From: Methanoculleus taiwanensis
GTDB taxonomy: Archaea > Halobacteriota > Methanomicrobia > Methanomicrobiales > Methanoculleaceae
DNA length: 64,000 bases
Reading direction: 5' to 3'
Assembly: GCF_004102725.1 (NCBI RefSeq)
Contig: NZ_LHQS01000003.1
Location: forward strand, 245,889-309,888
Shown piece by piece: positions 1 through 9,323 of the stretch. Within the stretch, counting starts at the first letter, position 1. Each line of letters opens with the position of its first letter. The notes beneath the pieces are model-generated. The model saw only the letters and a list, made by a program, of their open reading frames with translations. It was not told where the DNA came from and did not search any database. Made by a program: the position numbers and the translations under genes.

Positions 1-446
1 GGTTCATCGAGGTCTTCATCTGGATCGTGGCTATCGGCCAGATCTTCCAGAACGTGGCAAACCCTATCAACTACTTCGCCTACGCCGCAGGATTCGCCGC
101 CGGGAACTACGTCGGGATGGTCGTCGAAGAGCGGCTTGCCGTGGGTCTCACGCTCGTCCGGATCATCAGCCAGCGGGATGCGACGAACCTCATCGACTAC
201 CTCCGGGGATCGGGCTACGGGGTCACGGTCATCGACGCACAGGGAAAACAGGGGCCTGGCAAGATCATCTTCACCGTCATCAAGCGCAAAAACCTTCCCT
301 ACGTCCTCGACGCCATCCACCAGTACAACCCGAAGGCATTCTACGCCATCGAGGATGTCCGGCACGCGGCGGAAGGCACGTTCCCCATGATGCCGTCGCG
401 CCCGGGGCCGTTCCACCTCGGGAGAGTCGCCCGGAAAGGGAAGTGA
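1..446 (+). CDS. DUF2179/DUF5698 (UPF0316) membrane protein, 5' truncated
   Basis: The reading frame is open from base 3 to the stop at 444-446, so the gene begins outside the window; the GTG at 27 is internal. The visible part begins in a hydrophobic segment ([16 protein letters not shown]) followed by a glycine/alanine-rich one ([15 protein letters not shown]), as in UPF0316 proteins. The C-terminal half (about residues 55-120 of the visible part) has the soluble DUF2179 fold pattern of hydrophobic strands ([21 protein letters not shown]). Its biochemical role is unknown; the DUF2179 part is also found in YitT-type membrane proteins, where a small-ligand sensing role has been suggested. Confidence 0.85.
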   Translation, partial: FIEVFIWIVAIGQIFQNVANPINYFAYAAGFAAGNYVGMVVEERLAVGLTLVRIISQRDATNLIDYLRGSGYGVTVIDAQGKQGPGKIIFTVIKRKNLPYVLDAIHQYNPKAFYAIEDVRHAAEGTFPMMPSRPGPFHLGRVARKGK

Positions 447-453
447 GCACCCT

Positions 454-1596
454 TTACTCCTCACCGGTGTACGCGATCCGGTAGACGGCGTTCGCGGTAT
501 CGTCCGAGACGGACAAAGCCCCGTCGGGCATCACCTGCACGTCGACCGGGCGCCCCCAGGCCTCCCTCCCCTGGAGCCAGCCCTCCGCGAAGACCTCGTA
601 TCCGACGGGTTTCCGGTTCTCGTCGAGCCGGACGAGGGTTACCCGATAGCCTATCGGAACGACGCGGTTCCAGGAGCCGTGCTCCGCGATGAAGATCTGG
701 TTTTGGTACTCCTCCGGGAACGTCTCGCCGGTGTAAAACCGCATCCCGAGCGCCGCGACATGGGGCCCGAGCTCCTGCACCGGCGGCGTAAACTCGCTGC
801 ACGATCGTTCGCCGCCGAACTCGGGGTCGGCGATGGCGGTGCCGTGGCAGTACGGGAACCCGAAGTCCAGTCCTGCCGTCGGCGCCCGGTTGAGTTCGTC
901 CGGCGGGCTGTCCTCGCCGAGCCAGTCGCGGCCGTTATCCGTAAACCACAAAACGCCCGTCTCCGGGTCCCAGGCGAACCCGACGGTGTTCCGGATCCCG
1001 CGTGCGAAGATCTCGAGGTCCGATCCGTCAGGGTTCATCCGCATAATCGTCGCGAACCGCTCGTCCTCCGGGTTGCAGGCGTTGCAGGGAGCGCCGACGG
1101 GGACGTAGAGTTTGCCGTCGGGGCCGAAGGCGATGAACTTCCAGCCGTGGATGGGCTCGTCCGGGAAGTCGTCGCTTACCACCACAGGCTCGGGCGGATC
1201 ATCGAGGCGGGCTTCGATGTCGTCGTAGCGGATGACGCGGCCGATCTCGGCGACGTAGAGCGAGCCGTTCAGGAACGCGACGCCGTTCGGGGAGTTCAAC
1301 CCATCCGCGACGACGAGCACCTCGTCGCCCACGCCGTTCCCGTCCCGGTCAGGGATGGCGTAGACGGCTCCCGGCGACCGGCTCCCGACAAAGAGCGTGC
1401 CGTCCGGGGAGAGCGTCATCGACCGGGCACCGGTGACGTTCCCGGCGTAGACCGAGATCGAAAAGCCCGGCGGGAGCGTGATCGTATCGAGCGGCAGGGC
1501 GGTCGCCGTCGCGGTCGGCGTCGAGGTGAGGACGAAGACCGCCAGCACGATGGAGATCGCAATCGTCAGCAGAATGACAAGACTCCTGTGCCGCAT
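454..1596 (-). CDS. Secreted sorbosone/glucose dehydrogenase-like beta-propeller (PQQ-type fold)
   Basis: 380 aa. Residues 1-30 form a signal peptide or anchor (MRHRSLVILLTIAISIVLAV), followed by a Thr/Pro-rich linker. The rest matches the six-bladed propeller family of soluble glucose/sorbosone dehydrogenases: LPPGFSISVYA, repeated blade motifs such as SPDGTLFVGSRSPGAVY, GWKFIAFGPDGKLYVPVG, RNTVGFAWDPETGVLWFTDNGRD and FIAEHGSWNR. In characterised relatives these strands hold PQQ; methanogens are not known to make PQQ, so the cofactor and substrate here are uncertain. It is probably an extracytoplasmic protein. A TATA-like TTTTATAT on the minus strand (about 1625-1636) lies roughly 30-40 nt before the ATG, implying a short leader. 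Confidence 0.8.
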   Translation of the reverse strand: MRHRSLVILLTIAISIVLAVFVLTSTPTATATALPLDTITLPPGFSISVYAGNVTGARSMTLSPDGTLFVGSRSPGAVYAIPDRDGNGVGDEVLVVADGLNSPNGVAFLNGSLYVAEIGRVIRYDDIEARLDDPPEPVVVSDDFPDEPIHGWKFIAFGPDGKLYVPVGAPCNACNPEDERFATIMRMNPDGSDLEIFARGIRNTVGFAWDPETGVLWFTDNGRDWLGEDSPPDELNRAPTAGLDFGFPYCHGTAIADPEFGGERSCSEFTPPVQELGPHVAALGMRFYTGETFPEEYQNQIFIAEHGSWNRVVPIGYRVTLVRLDENRKPVGYEVFAEGWLQGREAWGRPVDVQVMPDGALSVSDDTANAVYRIAYTGEE

Positions 1597-1741
1597 GGCT
1601 ATCGTCGCGGGTATCGGGATGAGGGGATATAAAATGAGCGGCGGGGATCGTGGGGGGTGACCGGCAGGCTATGTCGTTTGCGGCCGCCCGGATGAGCGCG
1701 GCTCTTTCGGATACGGTCTGCAAAAAAGTGGAGAGGATGAA

Positions 1742-2677
1742 TCAGGTGAGATACTGCATCTCTGACAGATCGACCGCCGGTACATATCGGACAACTTCTT
1801 CCGACTTGCCGTTCCAGGTGGCAGTGCACGAAAAGACGTACACCGGCACGATGTATTTCTGGGGCTCGGTTTTCGTCTCCATCCAGTACCCAAGCGAGAT
1901 ATTGGTTACCACAATTTTATCGTACTCCCACGGGAGTGGCTGTATCATGACGTTTCCGGAAGAAAGTCGCTGGTATGCCTGTTCCGGAGTCACGATCTTC
2001 ACATCGTGGACCGGTTTCGGATCGAATTCCCTGAGAGAACTTCCGGCACTCACCACTTCGCCGTTCTCCCCAATTGTCGCCCCGACGCCTGCATGATACA
2101 CCTGAAGTCCCTGTATTTCTTTGAAGAATGATACCTGCTTTGTGAGGGTATATACCGTTTGAGATGTCAAGGTGCTGCTTTCATACGAACATCCTATCCT
2201 CACCCCCTCAACGTGTACATCCTCAGGAAGAAAGCCTCGCTCCTTCAGGTAGGTCACCGCAATCACACGAGCCTCCTCGTCGGACGGGAGGTCCGGCTGC
2301 CTGTCAGGAGTATTGGGGTACTCTTTATCCGGAATAGAGTACCGGAACGCTCCGGAATTCGTATAATAATAAAATATCTCAGCAGAACCTTTTGAATCAT
2401 CGACAATCTTGGCCTCGCCGCTTGATGTTCGAGGTCCTCTCACATCTCCCGATACACCGAATAGATTGCCGATGCGCCGGATCTCCTCGGTACTGGTGTC
2501 GGGGGGAACCGTCCGATAGACCGGATACGAATCGTTCACGTCCGGGAACGGCGCGGCAAGGACATACAAACCAGACGATCCGACGATATTCGGAAGCAGA
2601 GGAATGTCGACGGCACCTACGACGATGATTCCCAGCACAATGACTGTGAATCCGGTTAATAACGCCTTTCTCTTCAT
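1742..2677 (-). CDS. Secreted/anchored protein of unknown function, paralogue 1 of a tandem pair
   Basis: 311 aa from the ATG at 2677, which has GAGGG seven bases upstream; a GTG one codon earlier is the alternative start. An N-terminal hydrophobic segment (residues about 4-25) indicates export or membrane anchoring, with the remainder outside. It resembles the next gene on this strand (3363-4310) in three places: DEEARVIAVTYLKERGFLPE versus DEECRKIAEAFLTSHDLMPE, a GxGxTIGENGEV strand versus TIGGGGDI, and YIVPVYVFSCTA...YVPAV versus YLTPTYYLYGTA...YVPAV. The repeated alpha-helix/beta-strand pattern recalls PepSY-like or YpeB-like domains, but I cannot assign a family. No catalytic motif is evident. 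Confidence 0.75.
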   Translation of the reverse strand: MKRKALLTGFTVIVLGIIVVGAVDIPLLPNIVGSSGLYVLAAPFPDVNDSYPVYRTVPPDTSTEEIRRIGNLFGVSGDVRGPRTSSGEAKIVDDSKGSAEIFYYYTNSGAFRYSIPDKEYPNTPDRQPDLPSDEEARVIAVTYLKERGFLPEDVHVEGVRIGCSYESSTLTSQTVYTLTKQVSFFKEIQGLQVYHAGVGATIGENGEVVSAGSSLREFDPKPVHDVKIVTPEQAYQRLSSGNVMIQPLPWEYDKIVVTNISLGYWMETKTEPQKYIVPVYVFSCTATWNGKSEEVVRYVPAVDLSEMQYLT

Positions 2678-3121
2678 CACTTATCCCTCACACCCGCTCT
2701 GCACCGGCACACGCCAAAACCCGTCCCTGTGGTGGAAGAAGATTCTCACGGTATAAATACATTGCCACGGTTGACCGCTCGTCAGACCGATGAGTTCGGA
2801 AATACGTATATTGTAACAGCGTTATTCCCTAGACCGGGCGCAGCCTGCGGATATTCCCGCCCACCTGCAGGACAGTTCACAGTGGGAGCACGCAGACCCG
2901 GCCGCCCGCGGGCGAGGGGAAACAGCCCTCTTCCCGTCCCGAACGGAGGGCAAATCGGCGCCCGTTCCCCAGTTTTCCCGGTAGTTCCGGATGCCAGAAC
3001 CCGCCAGAAAAATTCACCGAGAAATATCGCCCCAATTCCCTAAAAACGGCAGGATGGCAGGGACATATCGACCATATGAGCCAGAGTAATTTTCACAGGA
3101 TGGAGAGTATGGCTCGCCCCA

Positions 3122-3205
3122 AGATCGTCCGTCTGAGGGCTTCTGTGAGGGTCGAAATCTCGGAGGATCTGCCGCGGATTGCTGGTATTTAACGATTGCT
3201 TGACC
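3122..3205. repeat. Dispersed intergenic repeat, copy A
   Basis: This ~84-bp stretch aligns with 39389-39473 at roughly three-quarters identity (estimated by eye). Both contain GGGCTTCTRTGAGGGTCG (here 3137-3154), then a GC-rich block, and end in a TATA-like CTGGTATTTAACG (here 3183-3194). Read on the minus strand, the TATA-like sequence precedes the conserved block, as in a promoter followed by a transcript. It lies in the 685-bp gap between the two secreted paralogues, where I see no other feature. Confidence 0.55.
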
Positions 3206-3362
3206 GGTACCGCGTATTCATCTTCGCGATGGCCGGGAAGACGACGGCCTCCCCACCGGATGGAGCCGTCCCGGCAGCTGCCCGCCGGAAGAGCGGCCAA
3301 CCCGATTTTGCAATCTATATCATCATGGTATCGCCGTTTCATGAAAGGGAGGAGGGAGATCA

Positions 3363-4310
3363 TTACAGACTCTTTCCTAGTTCGGGAACCGCCGGGACGT
3401 ACTGGCAGAAGATTCCCGTTCCTTTATCCCCTATCGCGGTTCCGTAAAGGTAGTAGGTCGGTGTGAGGTAGGGCTGCCCGGGGCCGGGCGGAGCTGTATA
3501 ATAGCAGAGCCGGATCTCGTTGGCGATTGCTTTCTTTGGGAAACTTACCGTGGTGAAGATACCGGTCTCTCTGAGTTCTTCAAGCGCTTCTTCGGGAGAG
3601 AGGATCGCAAACTCCCTGTAGGGCTCGACACCGCACCAGTGTCTGCTGACCTCGAGAATATCGCCGCCCCCGCCGATGGTGACCCGGATCCCGCTTCCGA
3701 CCACGGGAAAGCCGCTCAGTGTGTCGGTGAAGAGGACATCACGATCCTCGTACGTGGCGATGGGTGTATCTCCCGAATGGTTCGAAAAGATTCTCTTACT
3801 ACCTTGAGACACACTTGAAAATACCGCCCCTTCGGGCATGAGGTCGTGCGAGGTGAGGAATGCCTCGGCGATCTTCCGGCACTCTTCGTCGGTCGGAAGG
3901 TTTTCAGGGCAGTCCCTTGGATCCGCACCACCACATCGACCATCCCAGATGTAGGCCATATCTCCAGTCTTTTTTTCAATCTCAAACGTGTAGGGATCGC
4001 CCGTGACGTAATACGCCAGTGCATCCTCCTCAAGCGGTCCGGTCATGCCGAACTTCTCCGCCGCCTTCAGGGCATCGTCCTTCGACACAGCGGTATCAAC
4101 CACCAGGTAGACCATGAGCTGCCTGGGGTATTCGGGTAAGGCGACAGCAGAGGTGATCGTAGAGACATCCCATAAACAGTATGGGTTGGCGACCTCCATC
4201 CTCTCGAATACGTCTCCATCCTCCTGCGGATATCCTGCCGGCAGCAGTGTCGTCCCGATAGCGATCAGCAGAAGGACCGCTAGGCCGATTGCAATCTCTC
4301 TCTTCACCAT
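3363..4310 (-). CDS. Secreted/anchored protein of unknown function, paralogue 2 of a tandem pair
   Basis: 315 aa from the ATG at 4310. GGTGGT four bases upstream supports this over the ATG seven codons earlier. Residues 5-22 (IAIGLAVLLLIAIGTTLLPA) form a signal or anchor helix. Domain layout follows the paralogue at 1742-2677: a first strand-rich part, a helix around residue 150 (TDEECRKIAEAFLTSHDLMPEG), a GSGIRVTIGGGGDILEVS strand pair, SPEEALEEL helix and a C-terminal YLTPTYYLYGTA strand. Four cysteines (WDGRCGGADPRDC, EECRK, HWCGV) could form disulfides outside the cell. Function unknown; duplication suggests a lineage-specific surface role. Confidence 0.75.
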   Translation of the reverse strand: MVKREIAIGLAVLLLIAIGTTLLPAGYPQEDGDVFERMEVANPYCLWDVSTITSAVALPEYPRQLMVYLVVDTAVSKDDALKAAEKFGMTGPLEEDALAYYVTGDPYTFEIEKKTGDMAYIWDGRCGGADPRDCPENLPTDEECRKIAEAFLTSHDLMPEGAVFSSVSQGSKRIFSNHSGDTPIATYEDRDVLFTDTLSGFPVVGSGIRVTIGGGGDILEVSRHWCGVEPYREFAILSPEEALEELRETGIFTTVSFPKKAIANEIRLCYYTAPPGPGQPYLTPTYYLYGTAIGDKGTGIFCQYVPAVPELGKSL

Positions 4311-4331
4311 GTTTACCACCCCTGTTCGCAC

Positions 4332-4827
4332 GGAGCCGTCTTATACCGAAAATCCGGCAGACCATCGGGCGGATTGATCGACTGCCCTGACCCGTTCGGG
4401 AGTCATCTGTCAGGCGGGAGACACCATGAGCGCACTCATACGTACGAAGAGATCCGACGCGTAATGCCTACGGGCTGTTTGAGGGTCGTTGTACGTTCGA
4501 CAGCTGGATGAAACCCGGCATCCGGCTCTTCTGGTCTTCACTCCGGTATTCGCGATCAACCGGTTCAGGTATAGCCAAGAGGGAAATTAACTATTTGCAG
4601 TTAATAAAGGAATCGATTTGAAGGCTGGGAATTCCTCGCTCGATAGGCGCTACTCATGCCTATTCGGCGAGCGTTGCGACGAGGGGATAGAAGAAAGCGC
4701 CATTCCGGTTCTGTGAAGTAGAGCCAGAACTTCACCGGGTTGACTTCAGGGTGTTCCGCAGGGCACTCCCAGCAGCCCTCATCCTGCGTATCCCGGCACG
4801 CCGGGAAGAGAGACCATGCCGCCGTCT
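4332..4827. other. Intergenic stretch without a recognisable gene
   Basis: About 500 bp between the minus-strand metallophosphoesterase and the secreted paralogue. The only structure I see is a perfect inverted repeat TTAACT-ATTTGC-AGTTAA at about 4587-4604 in an AT-rich patch. It could be an operator or the end of the upstream transcript, but nothing decides this. Confidence 0.3.
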
Positions 4828-5544
4828 TCACATCAGCCGCCGCATCTCCGCGAGGGGCGGGAAGATCACGACCTCGCGGTCGACCTCCACCACCGGCTGG
4901 AGCCTCCCCGCATCCACCCGCCGGAGGAGGGGAGAGAGGAAGTCGCGGCCTTTCGCGTAATTGATGATGACGCCCGGGGAGAGCGGGTTGAACGCGGGCA
5001 TCATGATAAGGTCCTTCCCGTTCACGACGCCCTGCCCGTAGAGGAAACAGGGGAACCGCTGCAGTTCGATCTCGATCACCGGGTGGTCGTGCCCCATCAC
5101 CAGAAATCCGTGGTCGGGGAACGTCTGGTCGCCGTGGATCACCGTATACTCCCCGGCATCGTAGCGTTCGACGCTCCCTGCCATCACCGACGGAAGCATG
5201 GTATCGTGCGACCCCCGGACGAAGACGACCTCGCACTCCGCCCGGAGCCGCTCAACGATCGTCACGAACTTCTTCTGCACGCTCCGGGCGATGCGGTCGA
5301 AGGAGTGGAAGATATCGCCGTCGAGGACGAATATCTCCGGACTGAACCGCTCGAGGATCGCCTCGAACCGGTCGAGGAGGGTCGCCCCCTCACGGAGCGG
5401 GAAGTGCAGCCCCTGTGCATAGAGTGTCTCTTCAAGGCCGATATGGATGTCGGAGACGACGCAGAGCTTCTTCTCGCGGATATAGAGGGCACCAGAGAAG
5501 AAGTCGAACCGCTCGAGGAGCTCCGCCTCCATCGCACAGTTCAC
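4828..5544 (-). CDS. Helicase-associated metallophosphoesterase
   Basis: 238 aa. Calcineurin-like phosphoesterase motifs appear in order: VVSDIHIG (about residue 30), LDGDIFHS (about 75), VRGSHDTM (about 107) and GHDHP (about 152). These provide the dinuclear metal site of DNA/RNA phosphoesterases. The gene starts with GTG at 5544 inside the stop of the Lhr helicase (GTGA overlap), with an ATG four codons later as alternative. Such metallophosphoesterases commonly sit beside Lhr-type helicases in archaea, and the translational coupling implies joint action in DNA repair or RNA processing; the exact substrate is unknown. Confidence 0.9.
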   Translation of the reverse strand: MNCAMEAELLERFDFFSGALYIREKKLCVVSDIHIGLEETLYAQGLHFPLREGATLLDRFEAILERFSPEIFVLDGDIFHSFDRIARSVQKKFVTIVERLRAECEVVFVRGSHDTMLPSVMAGSVERYDAGEYTVIHGDQTFPDHGFLVMGHDHPVIEIELQRFPCFLYGQGVVNGKDLIMMPAFNPLSPGVIINYAKGRDFLSPLLRRVDAGRLQPVVEVDREVVIFPPLAEMRRLM

Positions 5545-8177
5545 GCCGCCATCTCCCCCGCGATGCTGCTGATCACCCGGCGCTGGAATTCCCGCAGGAG
5601 CGAGAGCTTGTCCTTGACGTAGACGGCGTCGCTGATACCGAGGGTCGCTATCCCGAAGGCCATCGGGCTCGGCGAGGGAGCGGCCGTCTGCACCACCTCG
5701 ATCCCGCCGTCCCGGATGGCGGCGACGATCTGCTTGATATTCGCCACCTCAAACTTATCCTCGATAACCTCGCGGTAGGTCTCCTTCATTACCGCGAACT
5801 CCGGAAGGCTGCTTGCGAACGAGATCAGCATATCGGCGCTCACCTGCTGCCGCCGGGCGCTCCTCCGCCGTCCCATGTAGTTCCGGAGGATCATGTAGGA
5901 GCGGGACGCGTTGATCCGGAAGAGACGCTTCAGGAGCTGGGTGTTCTCGATCGCGACCTCGAGGATAGCCTCGCAGTCCTCGGGTCTGAGCCGGGCGAGG
6001 ATGGCGGGGAGATCAGCACTCTTCTCAAGCGGGATCGAGACGGCAAACCCCGTATCGCTGATCCCGACCGAGACGTTCGTCGTCACCTCCTGCGAGATGA
6101 GGTAGGCGACGATCCGGGAGAATCCATCGTTGAACCGGAGGCCGTAGTTGGTCATTACGTAGTAGAGGCGACGCTGATTCGTCGTGTCCGCCTGCTCCTC
6201 GACGACGATCCGCTCCGGCGTCGGGATCGCGTCGGTTCCGAGATATCCGGCCTGGTGCTCGAAGATCTCGCAGATGCTCCGGGCGCTGTTCCCGTCGATA
6301 GGATATCCGGCAAGCAGGTGATCGACGAGCTCCTCCCGTCCCATCTCCTGCATCAGCCCGATCATCCGCTCTTTGAAGAGGAGGACATGCCCGCCGAGGT
6401 CGAAGGAGAGGGGGAGCTTCTCCGAAAACCAGCTCGGTATCGTGGGGCGATCCCGCGTCGGGTCGACGTAGAGTTTTCCCCCGCGCCGGTAGACGAACGT
6501 GTAGCGCTGCCCGCCGAGGGTGAAGACATCGCCCTTGTTCATCCGCTCGAGGTACTTCTCGTCGAGCGTGCCGACCCGCACCTGGTCCCGGGTGAGGACG
6601 TCGCAGGAGAACTCGTCCGGGATCGTCCCCGAGTTTAAGAAGTAGATCATTCGTGCGTTCCGCCCGCGCTTGCCGAATGTCCGGCTTTCTGCGTCGTACC
6701 AGATCTTGGCGTAGATCTTCCGCTCCTCGAATCCCGCGTAGTCACCGGAGAGGTAGCGGATGACGCTCATGAACTCCTCCTCGTCGAGCGTGCGGTAGCA
6801 GTGGGAGCGCCGGACGACGGCGAGCGCGGTGTCGATATTCTGCCCGCCGTCGAGCGCCATCCCGAAGACGTGCTGGGTGAGGACGTCGAGGCAATTCTCC
6901 GGGATATGGATCCGGTCGACAAAACCGCCCCTTCCCTCGCGGAGCATCACCGCGCACTCCACGAGCTCGTCGCGGTCGAGGACGAGGATCCTCCCCTTCA
7001 CGACCTCGCCGAGCCGGTGGCCGGCCCTGCCGATCCGCTGGAGGAGCGCGGCGACCGATTTCGGGGAGCCCACCTGGAGGACGAGATCGATATAGGGCAT
7101 ATCGATCCCGAGTTCGAGCGAGGTCGAGGAGGTGGCGACCTTCAGTTCCCCGGACTTGAGTTTATCCTCGACGGTAAGCCGCCCTTCCGTCCCCATCGAC
7201 CCGTGGTGGCACCCGGTATTCTCGCCCGAGTAGTAGCCCGGATAGCGCACCCGGAGGTTATGGAGAACCCGCTCGGCACCGTTCCGCGTATTCGTGAAGA
7301 CGAGGGTGTTTTTGTGCTCCTGCACCATCTCATGGATAATAGCGTAGAGGCGGGCGTTCACCTCCTCGGGAGAGGCCTCGATGAGATCCGGAACCGGGCA
7401 GACGAGCTCGAGGTCGAACTCCCGGGCAAACCGGGTATCGACGATCGTCACGTCGCGCTCCGCCCCCGCAAGGAACCGGGCGATCTCGTCGAGCGGCTCT
7501 ATCGTCGCCGAACAGCCGATCCGCACGAACCCGCCGTCAGGTCTTCCGATGAGCTCCTCGAGCCGCTCAAGGCTGACCGAGAGGTGGACGCCCCGCTTCG
7601 AACCGGCGAGCGAGTGGATCTCGTCGACGACGACCCAGCGCACGGTCTTAAGCTTCTCCCGAAAGCGCGGGGAGTTTAAGAGGATAGCAAGCGTCTCCGG
7701 GGTGACGTTGAGAATGTGCGGAGCCTTCCGGCTCATCTTCGCCTTATCCGCCCGCGAGACGTCGCCGTGCCGGATGGCGTGCCGGATGGGCGTCGCGGCT
7801 ATACCGCGCTCCTCCATGATCTCCCTGACCCCGGCGAGGGGCTCGGCCAGATTCTTCTGGATATCGTTTGCGAGGGACTTTAAGGGCGATACGTAGAGGC
7901 AGTAGACGCTGTCGGCAAGCCCTTCCGTCCGCGAAAGGACGCAAAGCCCGTCGATGATCGCAAGAAACGAGGAGAGGGTCTTCCCCGAACCCGTCGGCGA
8001 GCAGATAAGGACGTTCTTCCCCTCGTGAATGAGGGGTACCGCCATCCGCTGCGGGGGTGTAAAGAGAGCGTCCCGCCCGCCAAATTTTCGTATACACCAC
8101 TCTCTGACATTCTCGTCCAGGAGCGCGAGGACTGCGCCGTCGCCCGCCTCCGTTGCTGCTGTCGTAACACTGCCCAT
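5541..8177 (-). CDS. Lhr-family superfamily 2 ATP-dependent helicase
   Basis: 878 aa. Superfamily 2 motifs are present: Q-motif region FTPPQRMAVP, Walker A SPTGSGKT (about 56-63), motif Ia SPLKSLANDI, motif II VVDEIH (about 195), motif III SATIEP, motif V TSSTSLELGIDMPYIDLVLQ and motif VI QRIGRAGHR. The C-terminal third matches the Lhr core beta-barrel and accessory domains. Lhr proteins are 3'-5' translocases linked to DNA repair and recombination. It is followed by the overlapping metallophosphoesterase. Length is normal for archaeal Lhr (about 850-950 aa), and no motif is missing. Confidence 0.93.
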   Translation of the reverse strand: MGSVTTAATEAGDGAVLALLDENVREWCIRKFGGRDALFTPPQRMAVPLIHEGKNVLICSPTGSGKTLSSFLAIIDGLCVLSRTEGLADSVYCLYVSPLKSLANDIQKNLAEPLAGVREIMEERGIAATPIRHAIRHGDVSRADKAKMSRKAPHILNVTPETLAILLNSPRFREKLKTVRWVVVDEIHSLAGSKRGVHLSVSLERLEELIGRPDGGFVRIGCSATIEPLDEIARFLAGAERDVTIVDTRFAREFDLELVCPVPDLIEASPEEVNARLYAIIHEMVQEHKNTLVFTNTRNGAERVLHNLRVRYPGYYSGENTGCHHGSMGTEGRLTVEDKLKSGELKVATSSTSLELGIDMPYIDLVLQVGSPKSVAALLQRIGRAGHRLGEVVKGRILVLDRDELVECAVMLREGRGGFVDRIHIPENCLDVLTQHVFGMALDGGQNIDTALAVVRRSHCYRTLDEEEFMSVIRYLSGDYAGFEERKIYAKIWYDAESRTFGKRGRNARMIYFLNSGTIPDEFSCDVLTRDQVRVGTLDEKYLERMNKGDVFTLGGQRYTFVYRRGGKLYVDPTRDRPTIPSWFSEKLPLSFDLGGHVLLFKERMIGLMQEMGREELVDHLLAGYPIDGNSARSICEIFEHQAGYLGTDAIPTPERIVVEEQADTTNQRRLYYVMTNYGLRFNDGFSRIVAYLISQEVTTNVSVGISDTGFAVSIPLEKSADLPAILARLRPEDCEAILEVAIENTQLLKRLFRINASRSYMILRNYMGRRRSARRQQVSADMLISFASSLPEFAVMKETYREVIEDKFEVANIKQIVAAIRDGGIEVVQTAAPSPSPMAFGIATLGISDAVYVKDKLSLLREFQRRVISSIAGEMAA

Positions 8178-8702
8178 GGGATACTCCTGCCATCACTGAA
8201 ACTTCTCTGCCATCTCTGCCCGCGGAACACGGGCGAAGGGCGGCTCGCTGCGTATGCTGCGTGCGGTCCGGCCGGCGGGGGATTTTTAGACAATGCTTTC
8301 GGCATTTTTATATTGAGTAAAGCATGATGTAATGAAACGCAATTCCCCGCAAAAACTACAGCCAGACGTTTCGTTCGTACCAATGTACTGAGGGACACTC
8401 TTTCATATTCTTTTTCCCGGAAACATACAGGATCCGGAGAGGCGTTACAGATTTTTACCAGATATAATAGACCAAAATAGAAAGAAGGCTCAAAAATAAC
8501 CGAAACGGCACAATCAAGCAGAGGGATCCGCCGAGAGATCGGCAGCAGAAGATGTACGCAAAAATAAGGGCACTTTCTGCACATTCGCCCCGGTCAGAGG
8601 ACTGCGCCCGGAACGCTCCGCCATACGCCCCCATGTCCGGCGTTAGGACAGAAGCAGATATTCTAATGTATGATCTGATGACAACGTGTAACAGGAAGTA
8701 CG
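8178..8702. other. Intergenic region between divergent genes
   Basis: 525 bp separating the minus-strand helicase from the plus-strand SIS gene, so it must carry both promoters. AT-rich patches lie at about 8285-8320 (ATTTTTATATTGAG, usable as a minus-strand TATA box) and about 8455-8500. A small hairpin AATGC-TTTCG-GCATT followed by T's lies near 8292-8310. I see no convincing ORF or RNA gene. Confidence 0.3.
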
Positions 8703-9302
8703 ATGACAAATCACCCGGTTAAGGACATGATGCGGCTTATGGCAACCAAGATACGCACGATCGCCGATGTCACGTCCGATGAAGAGATCGATGCGCTGCT
8801 GAACGAGATACTGAATGCAGACCGCATCTATACGATAGGCGCCGGCCGTTCCGGACTCGTGGCGAAAGGTTTTGCAATGCGGCTCATGCACCTCGGGCTG
8901 CAGTCCTTCGTCGTCGGCGAGACCGTCACCCCGGCGATGAGGAAGGGAGATATCATCATCGCGTTCTCCGGGTCGGGCGAGACGAAGACGGTTGCCGATA
9001 TCTCCGAGACCGTCAAGGAGATCGGCGGCAAAGTCTGCCTGATCTCATCGAAGCGGGATTCCCGGATCGGCCGCATGGCCGACTGCACCGTCATCATCGA
9101 GAGCCAGCGCGACAGGGTCACCGACGAGTCTGTGGAGTTCGAGATCAGGCAGATGATGGGCGAGCACAAATCGTTCGCACCTCTCGGCACCATCTTCGAG
9201 ACGACGGCCATGGTCTTTGCCGACGCCATCATCTCCCGCCTCATGGAGATCACCCAGTGCGACGTCGAAGATCTCCGGTGCCGGCACGCAAATATCGAGT
9301 GA
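8703..9302 (+). CDS. hxlB: SIS-domain isomerase, probable 6-phospho-3-hexuloisomerase
   Basis: 199 aa, the usual length of archaeal PHI proteins. The SIS fold is clear: RIYTIGAGRSGLVAKGFAMR (about 40-59), VVGETVTPAMRKGDIIIAFSGSGETKTV (about 70-97) and VCLISSKRDSRIG (about 111). In archaea HxlB isomerises 3-hexulose-6-phosphate to fructose-6-phosphate, the second half of reverse ribulose monophosphate synthesis of pentoses. The partner HxlA/Fae gene is not in this window, so related sugar-phosphate isomerase activity cannot be excluded. GGAAGT precedes the ATG. Confidence 0.85.
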   Translation: MTNHPVKDMMRLMATKIRTIADVTSDEEIDALLNEILNADRIYTIGAGRSGLVAKGFAMRLMHLGLQSFVVGETVTPAMRKGDIIIAFSGSGETKTVADISETVKEIGGKVCLISSKRDSRIGRMADCTVIIESQRDRVTDESVEFEIRQMMGEHKSFAPLGTIFETTAMVFADAIISRLMEITQCDVEDLRCRHANIE

Positions 9303-9323
9303 ACGGGGATACAAACGATCGAC

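Noticed and set aside
5415-6638. 407-codon frame opposite the Lhr helicase
   Set aside because: Shadow of the helicase coding frame on the other strand; no family similarity.
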